IMG/VR virus record: IMGVR_UViG_3300046834_000029
Coordinates: 1-43,038 of that record
DNA: 43,038 nucleotides
Source of the DNA: a virus
Direction: 5' to 3' (one strand)
Each line of letters starts with the position of its first letter. Within the stretch, counting starts at the first letter, position 1. Below are positions 24,101-32,253 of this stretch, in pieces. The position numbers and the translations under genes are program-made. Under the pieces are notes generated by a model. That model was given only the letters and a program-made list of their open reading frames with translations. It did not search any database and was not told the DNA's origin.

Positions 24101-25281
24101 GAGCCGAGGTAAAGCCCCGGGGTAAAGTTGACCGCCCGCAGCAGGGAGGTGGCCTGCCGGGCGCTGAACCCGGCGATCTTGAAATCGTCAGCCGTGAGTT
24201 CATCCACATCCTTGGCCCCGGCGGCCTGGAACTGCCGGACGGCCCGGGTCGCGTCGCCGATGGCCCCGTGCGTATTGGGGATTTGATCCTGAAGGTTCCC
24301 GATGACCTCCTTGGTGATGTGCTGCATCTGGGCGTGGGTCAGGTACTTCGCCGCCAGGCCGCCGATCCCGGCGGTGAGGACGGAACTCAGGGCAATGTTG
24401 GAGACATCGCCGAACACGGTGCTATCGGTGCGGTACTGGCGGTTCAGCGCGACGACCCCCGCCGCGTCAACCGCCCCGATGGCGGCACCCACAGCGGCGG
24501 TACGTCCTACTGAATAGCCTACCGCCGCCTTGGCGGCCATCAGGCCGCCCTTGCCAAGCCCTACCCATGCCGTCCCTGCCCCGGCGGTAAGGTAGGTCAG
24601 GGGGTCGCCCATGACCTCAATCGGAAAAAGCGTGAACTTCTGGAGCCATGAACTGTTGGCAAGTATTCTCTCGTTCTCCGCCTCGCGGTTGATCTCCGAC
24701 TTGAGGATCGCCGCTTTTTCATGGTTGGCCATCAGGAGAAACTCATCCCGGTGCCGGGCATAGAGGGGGTTGGCGTCGATCTCCGGGTCCATGACACTGT
24801 CGTACCCCGTGTCTTTTGTCAGCGACCGATAATGGGCGTCCTGGGCGCTTTCAAAGAAGCTCCCGATTGCCGTGCCGGAGGCGGTCGCGGCGACGACTTC
24901 GCCCCAGCCGGAAGGGTCGAGGCTCTCTGCGGCGAATTCTTCCGGGGTGCCCCAGACCGACCCGGCGTTCAAGGGAAGTACATCCGATGCCGAGGCAGGC
25001 GGCATCTCTGAGGCCGGGACAAAGCCCGGAGGCATCTCTGCGGGTACGGGTGCAACCGGAACCGGGGTTATGGGGGCAACACTGGCTTCGTTCACCGGGA
25101 CCACGGCAGGCCCTTGAACTGGAGGAGGCTCGGCAGCCTGAACCGGAGTAGTGACTGGCGAGGCCGGTGAGGCGGCAGGGGCCCTCACAGGCTCGATTTT
25201 CGGGGTAGACCCCGGCGTGGGTGGGGCTCCCGTCAAAACGGCGTCTATGGGCTTCTGTGGGGTTATGAGAGGGCTTGCCAT
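21145..25281 (-). CDS. Large internal virion / DNA ejection protein (1378 aa)
   Basis: A 1378-aa protein, the longest here, placed where podoviruses encode their largest ejection protein (T7 gp16 position). The N-terminal ~100 residues are Pro/Ala-rich. Glycine-rich hydrophobic segments occur at ~250-330 (including AAVGYSVGRTAAVGAAIGAV). Residues ~950-1125 contain degenerate tandem repeats of about 50-56 residues with FDLKKVTA, LYPKLP and ARLKHIADAKAAHD. I see no transglycosylase motif; the lysozyme lies in the neighbouring 904-aa protein. It probably enters the cell envelope at infection. GGAAGGGCGGG lies upstream of the start. Confidence 0.75.
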   Translation of the reverse strand: MASPLITPQKPIDAVLTGAPPTPGSTPKIEPVRAPAASPASPVTTPVQAAEPPPVQGPAVVPVNEASVAPITPVPVAPVPAEMPPGFVPASEMPPASASDVLPLNAGSVWGTPEEFAAESLDPSGWGEVVAATASGTAIGSFFESAQDAHYRSLTKDTGYDSVMDPEIDANPLYARHRDEFLLMANHEKAAILKSEINREAENERILANSSWLQKFTLFPIEVMGDPLTYLTAGAGTAWVGLGKGGLMAAKAAVGYSVGRTAAVGAAIGAVDAAGVVALNRQYRTDSTVFGDVSNIALSSVLTAGIGGLAAKYLTHAQMQHITKEVIGNLQDQIPNTHGAIGDATRAVRQFQAAGAKDVDELTADDFKIAGFSARQATSLLRAVNFTPGLYLGSVESRAANLLNLKLTNTGMAYNLHDTGMTVNSNVESARQIWAGKSGEAALEIERQYRLGKKALGKEGIGSMEAFGEAVTKNAVRLDEKAAPAAPGSYQEFLNNASRALLKYTDWSLERGIANRLHPEGFRGPKRAAGGGNWMTRIYKTDKIRSEPRLMKILIRESFKHDPKLMNPAPGDSGIDEVVDALYDTLAHNQVTDYSVPGDQLPAPMLKGPAKDRTYNISDLFETIDPETGKRIAFEDYIERNPFIILDRHSRAYGAEVELAGISTPNKADANGFQQGRPDLGNDITAIQQEYKDLIDAANGDLKRILKLSKQRDKVIRNVEGLVQKHRGTYHQDFNMTGRGMWMRVGNNMLPIFTMGGVLITSATDGVRATLGYGVRAAFRDGFPAMKKALRNIPLRSTDMERGDFVSELRSIGIGIERANHSRTHAFSDAIEYRIGENRWDRGSQWLNRGFYRFTGLPVWTDYWKTVSATVSSARMMRIINSGGAKSKGDIRWMSRLNLSADDQAFIKSLTKDGIIKKDEWGSWTFNKWDWDASSESTAAISKMATLHDADIKKLGKFDLKKATARADALYPKIPTNKTAARKLFTAQTAAVKKQDDARLKHIADAKAAHDATFDLKKVTAAADANWPKLPGGNSANGKAAAKKVEAARLKEIADAKAAHDAKFDLKTVTDEANTLYPKLPSPFTAKGTLRNTYVVAAKRQEEARVKHIADAKEAHTKKLSDLQKLRELQLTGLKRRADDVLSRFQQAIISETNRRVVTPGHGSVPLAAGHPVMRMVLAFKSFMFTALHKATLAGLQGPKLWLLSELLASHVVHMMEIYIKRLAKGEDPNDLTRDDNSFAQWNAMAVESNLFLALPSQIYNMAHRMSGRFIPDPAHMAAQAMGGPTLTGTGKQTQANVFGTLAGPAAGLAEDIADVMIAFGNLATEGKPFTESKRRKLSRLIPGYTYPLVKPLAEHFYIRDDPKGPISDTIENVSNAL
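21903..22430 (-). repeat. Coding tandem repeats in the ejection protein
   Basis: Within the 1378-aa gene, the string CTTGAGATCG (read on the + strand) recurs at 22081, 22231 and 22399, giving periods of 150 and 168 bases. Each unit encodes about FDLKKVTAxADALYPKLP, an Ala/Lys-rich helix, then EARLKHIADAKAAHD. A final degenerate half-unit lies near 21950. Periods are multiples of three, so the frame is kept. The units look like coiled-coil helical repeats. Confidence 0.75.
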
Positions 25282-27996
25282 TTACCGTCCCGCCCTTCCA
25301 CCGCCGCGTGGGAACCCGCCACCGGTTTCTTCGGCCTTGACGACGCCCCGCGCCCTGGCTTGCGCCTCGTGGCGCATCTTGTCGATGTCCTTCTTGGCAG
25401 CTATCGCATCGGGGCGGAAACCGTCGGGGAGGTAATAGATTTCCCCGTCCTTCATCTCCAGGGCGATCTGGTAATAGGGAAGGGGTACGCCATTGTTGAT
25501 GTCGTTGGGGTCGAGCTTCTCCGACTGGATGGTGGTTTTCCACTCTGTTGCTGATTTCTCGGTGTGCGGCCCGGCCACGAGGATGGGCATGACAGTCTCG
25601 TCGAAAAGCGCCCGGCTCGCCGGGTCCATGCGGGCCAGCGCCATGTCGGCGACCTTCTGGGCCTGATAAACCACCCAGTTGTGCCCCGGGGGTTCGGTGT
25701 CGCCCCCTGAGGCCCACTCGAAGAACCCCCGCGTATGCTGGAGGTCAGGGAGCGCCGGGGTAAACTTGTCGGGAGCCCAGGTCATCACCTGGGTCCTGCC
25801 GTCCTGCGTCTTACCGACCGGGCTGTGGATCGCGGCAAATTCCTCGTTGGCCACCTTGGCGGCGGCGTCGGCGTCGCCTTTCTTGCCGAGTTCCTTGAGA
25901 TACATCTCGTTCCACATGCCCTGTGCCGCCATGTCGTTGGGGAACGCGAGTTTCTTGTAAGACAGGCCGCCGAGGCGGAACTCCCGGTGGTAGGTGGTGC
26001 CGTCCCCCACGCGCTTCACGGCATCCTTGTAGTTCTGGGTTTCCTTCATGGCCTGGATGGCCTGTTGCCGCTCCGGGTCTTTGGTCAGAAGATAGTCGTC
26101 GATGGCCCGCTGCGCGGGATCGGTGACGCCCCAACCCCGGTACTGCCGCGTGGCGGTCAGCATGTCGGTGGCTTCCTTGCTTTCCCCGTGGTTCCTGAGA
26201 TCGCCGGGGGTGCCGTCGATCTGGCCCAGGATTGACAGCCTGCGGTGCAGCGCGGCGGTGTCCACGTTGCCATTCTTGTCGCGCTTGCCGGGGGAGAAAT
26301 CGAGGGTAGCTATCGTCGCGTTGAGGTCGCCGATCACATCGTCGGGAACCCACCCGGTCATCTGGATGTAGTTCTGGGCGGTTTTCGTTCCGGCCCCGCC
26401 GTCGTAGTAGCTGGCCCCGCCCATCTCGATGTCGAAGGCGTCATTCGCGCCTTTCTTGATGTCGGGGTTCGACATATCCATCGCCCCGCCGGTCCCCAGG
26501 CGGTTTTGCAGGGCGGCGTTGAATTCCCGCCCGGCCTGGTTCTGGCTTTTGACCTTGTTGTAGAGTTCGGCGAGGGTGCCCTCGTCGGTGATGCCCCCAG
26601 CCCGCCCCATCTCTACCGCCATCTCGGGGTCGAATATCCCGCCCCGGGCGATGTGAAGCTCGATGGACCCTTTCGTGGCGGCTTCCTGCGTCGCCTGGGC
26701 CTGCCGCAAGGCGGCAGCGGCGGCGCTCTGGCCCTGTATCGCATCGGTGTAGAGAGCCTGCCGGGACGCGAGAGGCAGCGAAGCGTAGCGCGGATTGACC
26801 GAGGTGGTCGATGCCTGGGTCTGCAACACCCCGCCGGGGATATTGGCCATCCCGGTGAAAGCCTCCATTGCGAGGCGGCGTTCACGGTTCCACTGGCCGA
26901 TGCCGCGTGAACCTCCGGGGATGGTCTTGTCGCCGTGGGCCTGTGGGTTGAGATTTGGACCACTTTCTTGCATCAGTGATCCCACGAACCCCGACGCCTG
27001 GACCGGGGTATACCCCACGCTCTCATAGTAGGAGCGGGCCTGCATGGCTCTTGGAGGAGCTTTTCCAGCCAGCACAAGGCGGGCATTTTCGATCCTCCCG
27101 GCACGGTTGGCGTACTTCGGGTTCGGGCGCTCATAGGAAAGCGCCGCATCAACGGCTCCCTCGATGCTGGTGGCCGCCTTGAGGCGGCGGCCCGCCTCGA
27201 CCTCTACCCCGGTCAGCTCATGCTGGCTGAAAGCCAGTTGCTTGCCGAAGAAGGCATCTTCATTGGCCGGAACCTGAACCATCCCCGGTTTCTGGGGCAG
27301 TCCAAGGTCCGCCGCCATAGCTTCAGGGTTGTTGGCGTTGCGGATGGCGACCTCGTAGGCGCGGGCTTGGTTGGTGAGGTCTTGGATGGCGAGGTTCTTG
27401 TCCTCCGTGGTCAGGCGGTTCGCGCTGTTGATCGTGGCGATCTGTTCCTGAAGGTAGAGGTCATTGGCCGCGAGGCTCTCGGACATACGGTTGACCGTTT
27501 CCTCGGAGGTGGTCTTGATGAAGTTCTTGTCGTGGGTGACGCCCATGTTGTAGGCATCGGCCCGCATCTTGACCGAGAGGTCTTGGTTCCAGCCATTGGC
27601 CTTGAGCTGGAGTTCCGCCGCGAGGTCGTGGTGGCCCGCTTTTTCGAGGGTTGCGATCCGCGCGTTCACCGCTTCGGACTTGGCCTTCATGTCCTCGATG
27701 CCCGCTTCGTGCAGGCCCTTTCCGTCAGCCTCCGCCTGGGTCGCGGCGGTCGTCGGGGTATTCGCGGTCACGGTCTGGTAGTTGTGGAGAACCTGGTCGT
27801 TCTCGAACTTCAGGGCTGACTTCTCGGCTTCGAGCCTTTTGTCGCGGAGCGCATTGAGGTCTACCCCGAGCCCGGCAATCGACGAGCCTACCCCGCGCAG
27901 GGCTTCGCCTATGGCGACATAGCCTTGCTGGTTCATATTTGGTGAGCCGCCGGGGAGTTGCAGCCGGGTTTCGCGCTCTGGAAGCTGGATCGCCAT
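25282..27996 (-). CDS. Internal virion protein with lysozyme domain (904 aa)
   Basis: A 904-aa protein. Residues ~320-430 match the phage tail lysozyme family: RSYYESVGYTPVQASGFVGS, then LMQESGPNLNPQAHGD with Glu344 as likely catalytic acid, then RGIGQWNRERRLAMEAF. The N-terminal 300 residues are helical and coiled-coil-like; the C-terminal part is mixed. Virion-borne lysozymes of podoviruses cut peptidoglycan locally during DNA ejection. Two genes overlap or abut here (start 27996, upstream stop at 27998). It is the only peptidoglycan hydrolase I recognise in the window and might also contribute to lysis. GGAGGGCCGAGGTAGC precedes the ATG. Confidence 0.85.
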   Translation of the reverse strand: MAIQLPERETRLQLPGGSPNMNQQGYVAIGEALRGVGSSIAGLGVDLNALRDKRLEAEKSALKFENDQVLHNYQTVTANTPTTAATQAEADGKGLHEAGIEDMKAKSEAVNARIATLEKAGHHDLAAELQLKANGWNQDLSVKMRADAYNMGVTHDKNFIKTTSEETVNRMSESLAANDLYLQEQIATINSANRLTTEDKNLAIQDLTNQARAYEVAIRNANNPEAMAADLGLPQKPGMVQVPANEDAFFGKQLAFSQHELTGVEVEAGRRLKAATSIEGAVDAALSYERPNPKYANRAGRIENARLVLAGKAPPRAMQARSYYESVGYTPVQASGFVGSLMQESGPNLNPQAHGDKTIPGGSRGIGQWNRERRLAMEAFTGMANIPGGVLQTQASTTSVNPRYASLPLASRQALYTDAIQGQSAAAAALRQAQATQEAATKGSIELHIARGGIFDPEMAVEMGRAGGITDEGTLAELYNKVKSQNQAGREFNAALQNRLGTGGAMDMSNPDIKKGANDAFDIEMGGASYYDGGAGTKTAQNYIQMTGWVPDDVIGDLNATIATLDFSPGKRDKNGNVDTAALHRRLSILGQIDGTPGDLRNHGESKEATDMLTATRQYRGWGVTDPAQRAIDDYLLTKDPERQQAIQAMKETQNYKDAVKRVGDGTTYHREFRLGGLSYKKLAFPNDMAAQGMWNEMYLKELGKKGDADAAAKVANEEFAAIHSPVGKTQDGRTQVMTWAPDKFTPALPDLQHTRGFFEWASGGDTEPPGHNWVVYQAQKVADMALARMDPASRALFDETVMPILVAGPHTEKSATEWKTTIQSEKLDPNDINNGVPLPYYQIALEMKDGEIYYLPDGFRPDAIAAKKDIDKMRHEAQARARGVVKAEETGGGFPRGGGRAGR

Positions 27997-27997
27997 G

Positions 27998-28585
27998 CTA
28001 CCTCGGCCCTCCGAAAGTCAGGCGCGGGGCATTGACCTTGCCCCCGCCGGAAACATTATAGGCGGGCGCGACAACGGCGGGCGACATCTGGGCCTGGCCC
28101 ACCTTGTTGGCGGCGAAAGCCCCACCAATAAGGGAAGTCCCGGAAATCCCGCCGATCATGCTGCCTACCCCGGAGATGACGCTGCTGACCGCCCCGAACA
28201 TCCCGGCTTTCTTGGTGGCGGCGGCCTGGGCCCGGAGGTTCTGGGCTTCGGCCAGAGCCTTGAGCTGGTGTTCCTGACCCCGGGTGCGAGCCCCCTGAAT
28301 GTCCATTCCGACTTCCTGGTTGGTGGCGAGCGCGACTTGCAGGGGCGTACCCCCGGCGGTGTCTACCCCGGCCCCGGCGTACTGGGCGGTCTGGGCCCCA
28401 AGGGCGATACTTGCTTCGCGCTTCTTGTTGGCGATCTCGTAGGAAGTCTCCATCTGGCTGACGGCGGCTTCGCGTTCTTTCCATTCGGCCTCGGATTTCA
28501 TCCCGGCGGCCTGGGCATTGGCGGAGGCCATGCTGCCAATCGCGCCAACCACGCCGCCGATCAGTCCAAGCATCGGGCCGCACAT
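27998..28585 (-). CDS. Internal virion protein B-like (195 aa)
   Basis: A 195-aa Ala/Gly-rich protein. It begins with a glycine-zipper-like hydrophobic stretch (MCGPMLGLIGGVVGAIGSMA), then a long helix (AEWKEREAAVSQMETSYEIA, then NKKREASIALGAQ), and a second hydrophobic Gly-rich region (~125-155). This is the usual layout of the small internal ejection protein (T7 gp14 type) that forms a channel in the outer membrane. Position and order (tail tubular B, this gene, lysozyme protein, large protein) match podoviral ejection modules. A strong AAGGAGGATGAAGC site precedes the ATG. Confidence 0.8.
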   Translation of the reverse strand: MCGPMLGLIGGVVGAIGSMASANAQAAGMKSEAEWKEREAAVSQMETSYEIANKKREASIALGAQTAQYAGAGVDTAGGTPLQVALATNQEVGMDIQGARTRGQEHQLKALAEAQNLRAQAAATKKAGMFGAVSSVISGVGSMIGGISGTSLIGGAFAANKVGQAQMSPAVVAPAYNVSGGGKVNAPRLTFGGPR

Positions 28586-28588
28586 GCT

Positions 28589-31117
28589 TCATCCTCCTTG
28601 TTTGCGAGCATTTCCGGGCTCGCTGTCAACTGCACTGGTAACTGAAAGAATGGTGCATGGGTGCGGAGTGTCAGAGATGAACTCCAACGCATCCGGTATC
28701 ATCCATGAGCTATCAATAGGCACTTTCGACACGCCCGTAAAGAGTGGGGCCAGGGTGTTCATCGGGTCTTCGCCTTTCCGCAGGGTCAGGGGGTCGGACG
28801 GGAGCTGCGGCGAGGCCCGTACCCGCACCGCCCGGCTGTTGAGCAGGGCAACGAGGACACTGTCGGTGGTGGACAGGCGGCCATAGCTCGACCCGTCGGG
28901 GCCATTCACCGCGTAGTGCAGGAGCCGGATGTAGGCGAGCATGGGAATTCCGACCACGCACTCACTCACCGGTAGGGGGAGAATGATCTCGCCATTCCTG
29001 ACGGTATAGGTGATCGCAATGTCACCAGTGATTGAAAGGGATGTCGGGGTACTGACCGGGGTAGGGCCGAGGGTACGGTTATAAACCTGGACCACCTCCC
29101 CCTCAAGATGATCGAGCCCGCTGATGGTCTTGGTCGCCGGGCCGGAGTATTTCAGGGCGCTGTCGAGGAACCACGCATCGGCGTCGGTGTCGTAGTTGAA
29201 GAAAGGCTGCATCCGCTCGATGTAATGCACCGGCACCCCGTCGATGACGCGCTCCATGACGAAGTACAGGGTGTCGGCCCCGTCCTCGGGGATGATCGCC
29301 AGGGACTTGACCTTCCCACCCTCGAACTCAAGAACGCTGTGGCCGACAACTTGCTGGGCGCTTTCATAGACAACACCGATGACCGTGCCGTTGTTGGAAA
29401 CCATATAAGCGGTGTCCAGCGGCGACTGGCCGAAGGCGAGGTCGAATACCCCCGGCTTATAAAGATGATCGGCGAGAACCGCGATGTCATTGGCATCGTA
29501 GCCGTTGGCCTGTGACGAATACATCAGCTCGCGGACACAGGTGTTATGGTTCCCGATAAACAGGATAACCGCCCCGGCGCGGATGGGGAGGGTGTTCGGG
29601 GTAGAGCCGAAGCCGGTATGGACCCGCTGCCTGATGTTGGTCGGCGAGATCACGTTGCTTTCGGTGCCGCCGACCGAGACAATGCTGTCCGAGGTTCCGA
29701 TCATCAGGAGGTCCTCGGCCTCCTCCAGCCAGTTGATCGCGTCGTGGCGCTCCCCCGCGATGGTGACGGTGATCGGCGCGTCGTCGGTCAGGGGATCGGG
29801 GATTTCAAATCTCTCGAAATCGTCGGACCAGGACATATAAACGGTGCGCGGCTTCGACTTGGTCCCGGCGAAACACAGCCGCGACTGGTACAAAGTAACC
29901 GACGAGGGATACCCCGACGCCTCGGAGAAGGCCCCGAGGGCCCAGGTCTGGCTGCCGTCGAGGACATAGGCCCAGAAGCCGTCCCATGTCCCAGACAAGG
30001 ATACCGGGGAGTTTACCCCGGTGATGGTGAAGACCCGCCAGAAGCCATCGGTGCCCTGCCAGCGGATTTGCCGCCCGATGTCGTCGTCGGTGAACCCGGC
30101 ATCGCCGTTGATGTTGGTAGTGTTGTCGAAGATCAGGGTGCCGGGGCGGTCCTTCAGGTAGAGCATGACCTCGGCGATATAGGTGCCCCACTTGCTGCCA
30201 TTGTCTGAAGTGATGGTCAGGCGGTACTGCGAGCAGATGCGGTCACTGGTGAAATAGTATTCACGGACCTCGCCATTTTGCCAGTCGGTTTCAGCGATGC
30301 GCCGGTCGAGGACCACCCACCCCGTCGGGGTATTGCCCTCGAAGTACCAGCTACGCGGCACGGTAGTAGGGACATTGGTGGCTTCGAGCCCGGTGCGCTC
30401 CTTGTTGACAAGCGCCTGGACCGTGTACCCCGCGCAGGCCAGCGGGGTAGCCAGGGTAAAGACAAGTGGCAGGGTCGCCGGGGGGTTCTTGGTCGAGCGC
30501 CAGAAGGTCGCCTTGTTGCCGTCGAGGATTTCAGATGTCGGTTCGAGGTCGCCGGGGATCGGGGCCACGGTGATGGCTGGCTTGCCGATCCCGGTGGGGG
30601 TGCAGGCGTTTTCCTTGACGTTGACATCGAGCCACGGGCCGTTGTCGAGATGCAGCGGGGTCAGGGTCCAGTTGATCTCGCCGAACCGCGCCAGCTTGTG
30701 GATGGGGTAGTCGCGGTGAACAAGGTAGACCACATCGGCGGACTGGACATAGGAAATCCCGGCGAGGTCGGCCTCGGCATAGGGGCTGTCGATGGTGTAA
30801 CGCACCGGGCCGGTGGCGATGAGGCCGCCGCCCCGTGCAAAGCCGAGCTTGAGGTGGCTGAACTCCAGAATGTACCCCTGGGTGGCGGAGAACACGAAAG
30901 GAATAAGCCGCGAGGCAAAGGTCGAGGCCGGGGCCTTCAGGGATTTCCCGCAATAGAGGGTCCCCGATCTCTTGGAGACGCCGCCGTGGACAAGGACATG
31001 GAAGTTCCGGCAGGCCGCCAGCCCCGCCGCATACTGGTCGGCATCGGCGCGGGCGTGCAGCTTCGGGGTGATCTCCCCCTTGTTGAAGATGGCCTGCTGG
31101 TAGTTGACTTGCGGCAC
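28589..31117 (-). CDS. Tail tubular protein B / nozzle protein, GTG start
   Basis: An 842-aa protein with the podovirus nozzle signature at its N-terminus: MPQVNYQQAIFNKGEITPKL, then HARADADQYAAGLAACRNFH and GGVSKRSGTLYCG. It later has LPFVF-type and WSDDFERFEIPDPLTDDAPI elements. The family (T7 gp12 type) closes the short tail below the adaptor. The start is GTG at 31117, directly after the upstream TAG, with GGGAGG about 10 bases ahead; no earlier ATG exists in frame. Confidence 0.88.
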   Translation of the reverse strand: MPQVNYQQAIFNKGEITPKLHARADADQYAAGLAACRNFHVLVHGGVSKRSGTLYCGKSLKAPASTFASRLIPFVFSATQGYILEFSHLKLGFARGGGLIATGPVRYTIDSPYAEADLAGISYVQSADVVYLVHRDYPIHKLARFGEINWTLTPLHLDNGPWLDVNVKENACTPTGIGKPAITVAPIPGDLEPTSEILDGNKATFWRSTKNPPATLPLVFTLATPLACAGYTVQALVNKERTGLEATNVPTTVPRSWYFEGNTPTGWVVLDRRIAETDWQNGEVREYYFTSDRICSQYRLTITSDNGSKWGTYIAEVMLYLKDRPGTLIFDNTTNINGDAGFTDDDIGRQIRWQGTDGFWRVFTITGVNSPVSLSGTWDGFWAYVLDGSQTWALGAFSEASGYPSSVTLYQSRLCFAGTKSKPRTVYMSWSDDFERFEIPDPLTDDAPITVTIAGERHDAINWLEEAEDLLMIGTSDSIVSVGGTESNVISPTNIRQRVHTGFGSTPNTLPIRAGAVILFIGNHNTCVRELMYSSQANGYDANDIAVLADHLYKPGVFDLAFGQSPLDTAYMVSNNGTVIGVVYESAQQVVGHSVLEFEGGKVKSLAIIPEDGADTLYFVMERVIDGVPVHYIERMQPFFNYDTDADAWFLDSALKYSGPATKTISGLDHLEGEVVQVYNRTLGPTPVSTPTSLSITGDIAITYTVRNGEIILPLPVSECVVGIPMLAYIRLLHYAVNGPDGSSYGRLSTTDSVLVALLNSRAVRVRASPQLPSDPLTLRKGEDPMNTLAPLFTGVSKVPIDSSWMIPDALEFISDTPHPCTILSVTSAVDSEPGNARKQGG

Positions 31118-31732
31118 CTAGTAGTACCCTCCCATCGTGTCGTAGTAGCGGGCGTCGTCGTAGGTGGTGGCGTATTGCGCGGCGTGGGTGCCTTCCGCCC
31201 CGTCTATGGAGGCTGCCATCAGGATGGCCTCCTTGTGCAGGGCGACGGCCAGCTCGACCATCGCCTGCTTGCCCGTGATGAAATGCGCCGAGCGGGCGGC
31301 GAGCTTGGTCGATACTGCATCGACGAACAGCGGCGGCCACAGGGCGGGGTTGGCGACAACCTTCAGGTAGCGGACAAAAAGAGGGCCGCCCGCGTTGGTG
31401 AGGATGAAATCACCTTCGACGACATGGGGTATGAGGCGGCCATTGAGTGTGCCGCCTTCCCGCAGAGGGAGAACCCGCAGGCAGTCGGTCGGCTTGCGGA
31501 AGCGATGCTCCCACTCGAAGTCGGGCTTCGCAGGGTCTTCGGCAATGCGGGCCCGGTCCATTGCGAATTTCCAGATGTGGGATACCATGACCATGTTGCG
31601 GGTGGCGACATAGTTGCGGGCCATCCACCGCGCCGGGGCGCGGTTCTCGTCGAGGCTGGTGATCGGGCTCTCTTTCAGGTGATCGAGGGCGAGATTACAG
31701 ACCTCCAAATCGGTTGCGACAGTCGGCGTCAT
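31118..31732 (-). CDS. Tail tubular protein A / head-tail adaptor
   Basis: A 204-aa protein (T7 gp11 type adaptor). The signature is LEVCNLALDHLKESPITSLD near the start, then RNYVATRNMVMVSHIWKFAM and FEWEHRFRKPTDCLRVLPL, typical of adaptor proteins that dock on the portal and hold the nozzle. AGGAGGG lies 8 bases upstream of the ATG. It ends directly before the nozzle gene. Confidence 0.85.
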   Translation of the reverse strand: MTPTVATDLEVCNLALDHLKESPITSLDENRAPARWMARNYVATRNMVMVSHIWKFAMDRARIAEDPAKPDFEWEHRFRKPTDCLRVLPLREGGTLNGRLIPHVVEGDFILTNAGGPLFVRYLKVVANPALWPPLFVDAVSTKLAARSAHFITGKQAMVELAVALHKEAILMAASIDGAEGTHAAQYATTYDDARYYDTMGGYY

Positions 31733-31744
31733 CGGTGGTCCCTC

Positions 31745-32182
31745 CTAGAAAGGGTTTCCGACCGTGGCGCAGGCCGCCGAGGCGGAAACCATGCTGTCCG
31801 CCGGAGCGGTCATGGTGATAAGGACAGCGGGGGAGCCATTTACCACGCCCACCGTGCTGTCCACCCCGGCGAGGACGGTTATCGCCGCACTAAGGGCTGC
31901 CGCGATCACCGACGGGGATGACCGTGCCGGGATCGGGATGGCCCCGGTCGCCAGTGTGGTGGGGACGGTGGCAAGGATGGTCTTGATGGTGACGGTGACA
32001 GTCGAGTTGACCCCCGGAGACGGCTCATTGATGACGATGGAGCCCTTGCCATTGGCACCGGGGGTAACGCCAGTAGCTACACCGGGGAATTTCGTGGTCG
32101 TCTGTCCGAGGACAAGTGACCGGCGAAGATGACGAAACCGCTGGGGGTAACGGTTTGAATACTTCAAAAGATTGCGTCCCAT
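31745..32182 (-). CDS. Small structural protein, possible capsid decoration (145 aa)
   Basis: A 145-aa protein with a basic N-terminus (MGRNLLKYSNRYPQRFRHLR) and a beta-rich Thr/Val/Ala region (VNSTVTVTIKTILATVPTTL, later DSTVGVVNGSPAVLITMTAP). The gene lies between the major capsid and adaptor genes, a usual place for decoration or head-completion proteins. No family recognised. AAGGATAAGACAT precedes the ATG. Confidence 0.55.
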   Translation of the reverse strand: MGRNLLKYSNRYPQRFRHLRRSLVLGQTTTKFPGVATGVTPGANGKGSIVINEPSPGVNSTVTVTIKTILATVPTTLATGAIPIPARSSPSVIAAALSAAITVLAGVDSTVGVVNGSPAVLITMTAPADSMVSASAACATVGNPF

Positions 32183-32216
32183 ATGTCTTATCCTTATGTT
32201 TCATGGGGTTAGCGTA

Positions 32217-32244
32217 GTACCCCACCCCCAAAGGGGTGGGGTAC
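32217..32244 (-). terminator. Perfect 12-bp hairpin after the capsid gene
   Basis: GTACCCCACCCC (32217-32228) pairs perfectly with GGGGTGGGGTAC (32233-32244) around the 4-base loop CAAA. It sits between the stop of the major capsid gene (32254) and the next leftward gene (starts 32182). There is no T-tract on either side, so it may be a partial terminator or a 3' stabiliser that lets capsid mRNA accumulate. The arms begin with the recurrent GTACCCC/GGGGTAC motif. Confidence 0.6.
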
Positions 32245-32253
32245 AGGGTAGGC

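Noticed and set aside
22807-24513. 568-aa rightward open frame opposite the large ejection protein
   Set aside because: Antisense frame with no protein family pattern, a consequence of codon bias in the leftward gene.
30278-31921. 547-aa rightward open frame opposite tail tubular genes
   Set aside because: Crosses two well-supported leftward genes and shows no recognisable motif.
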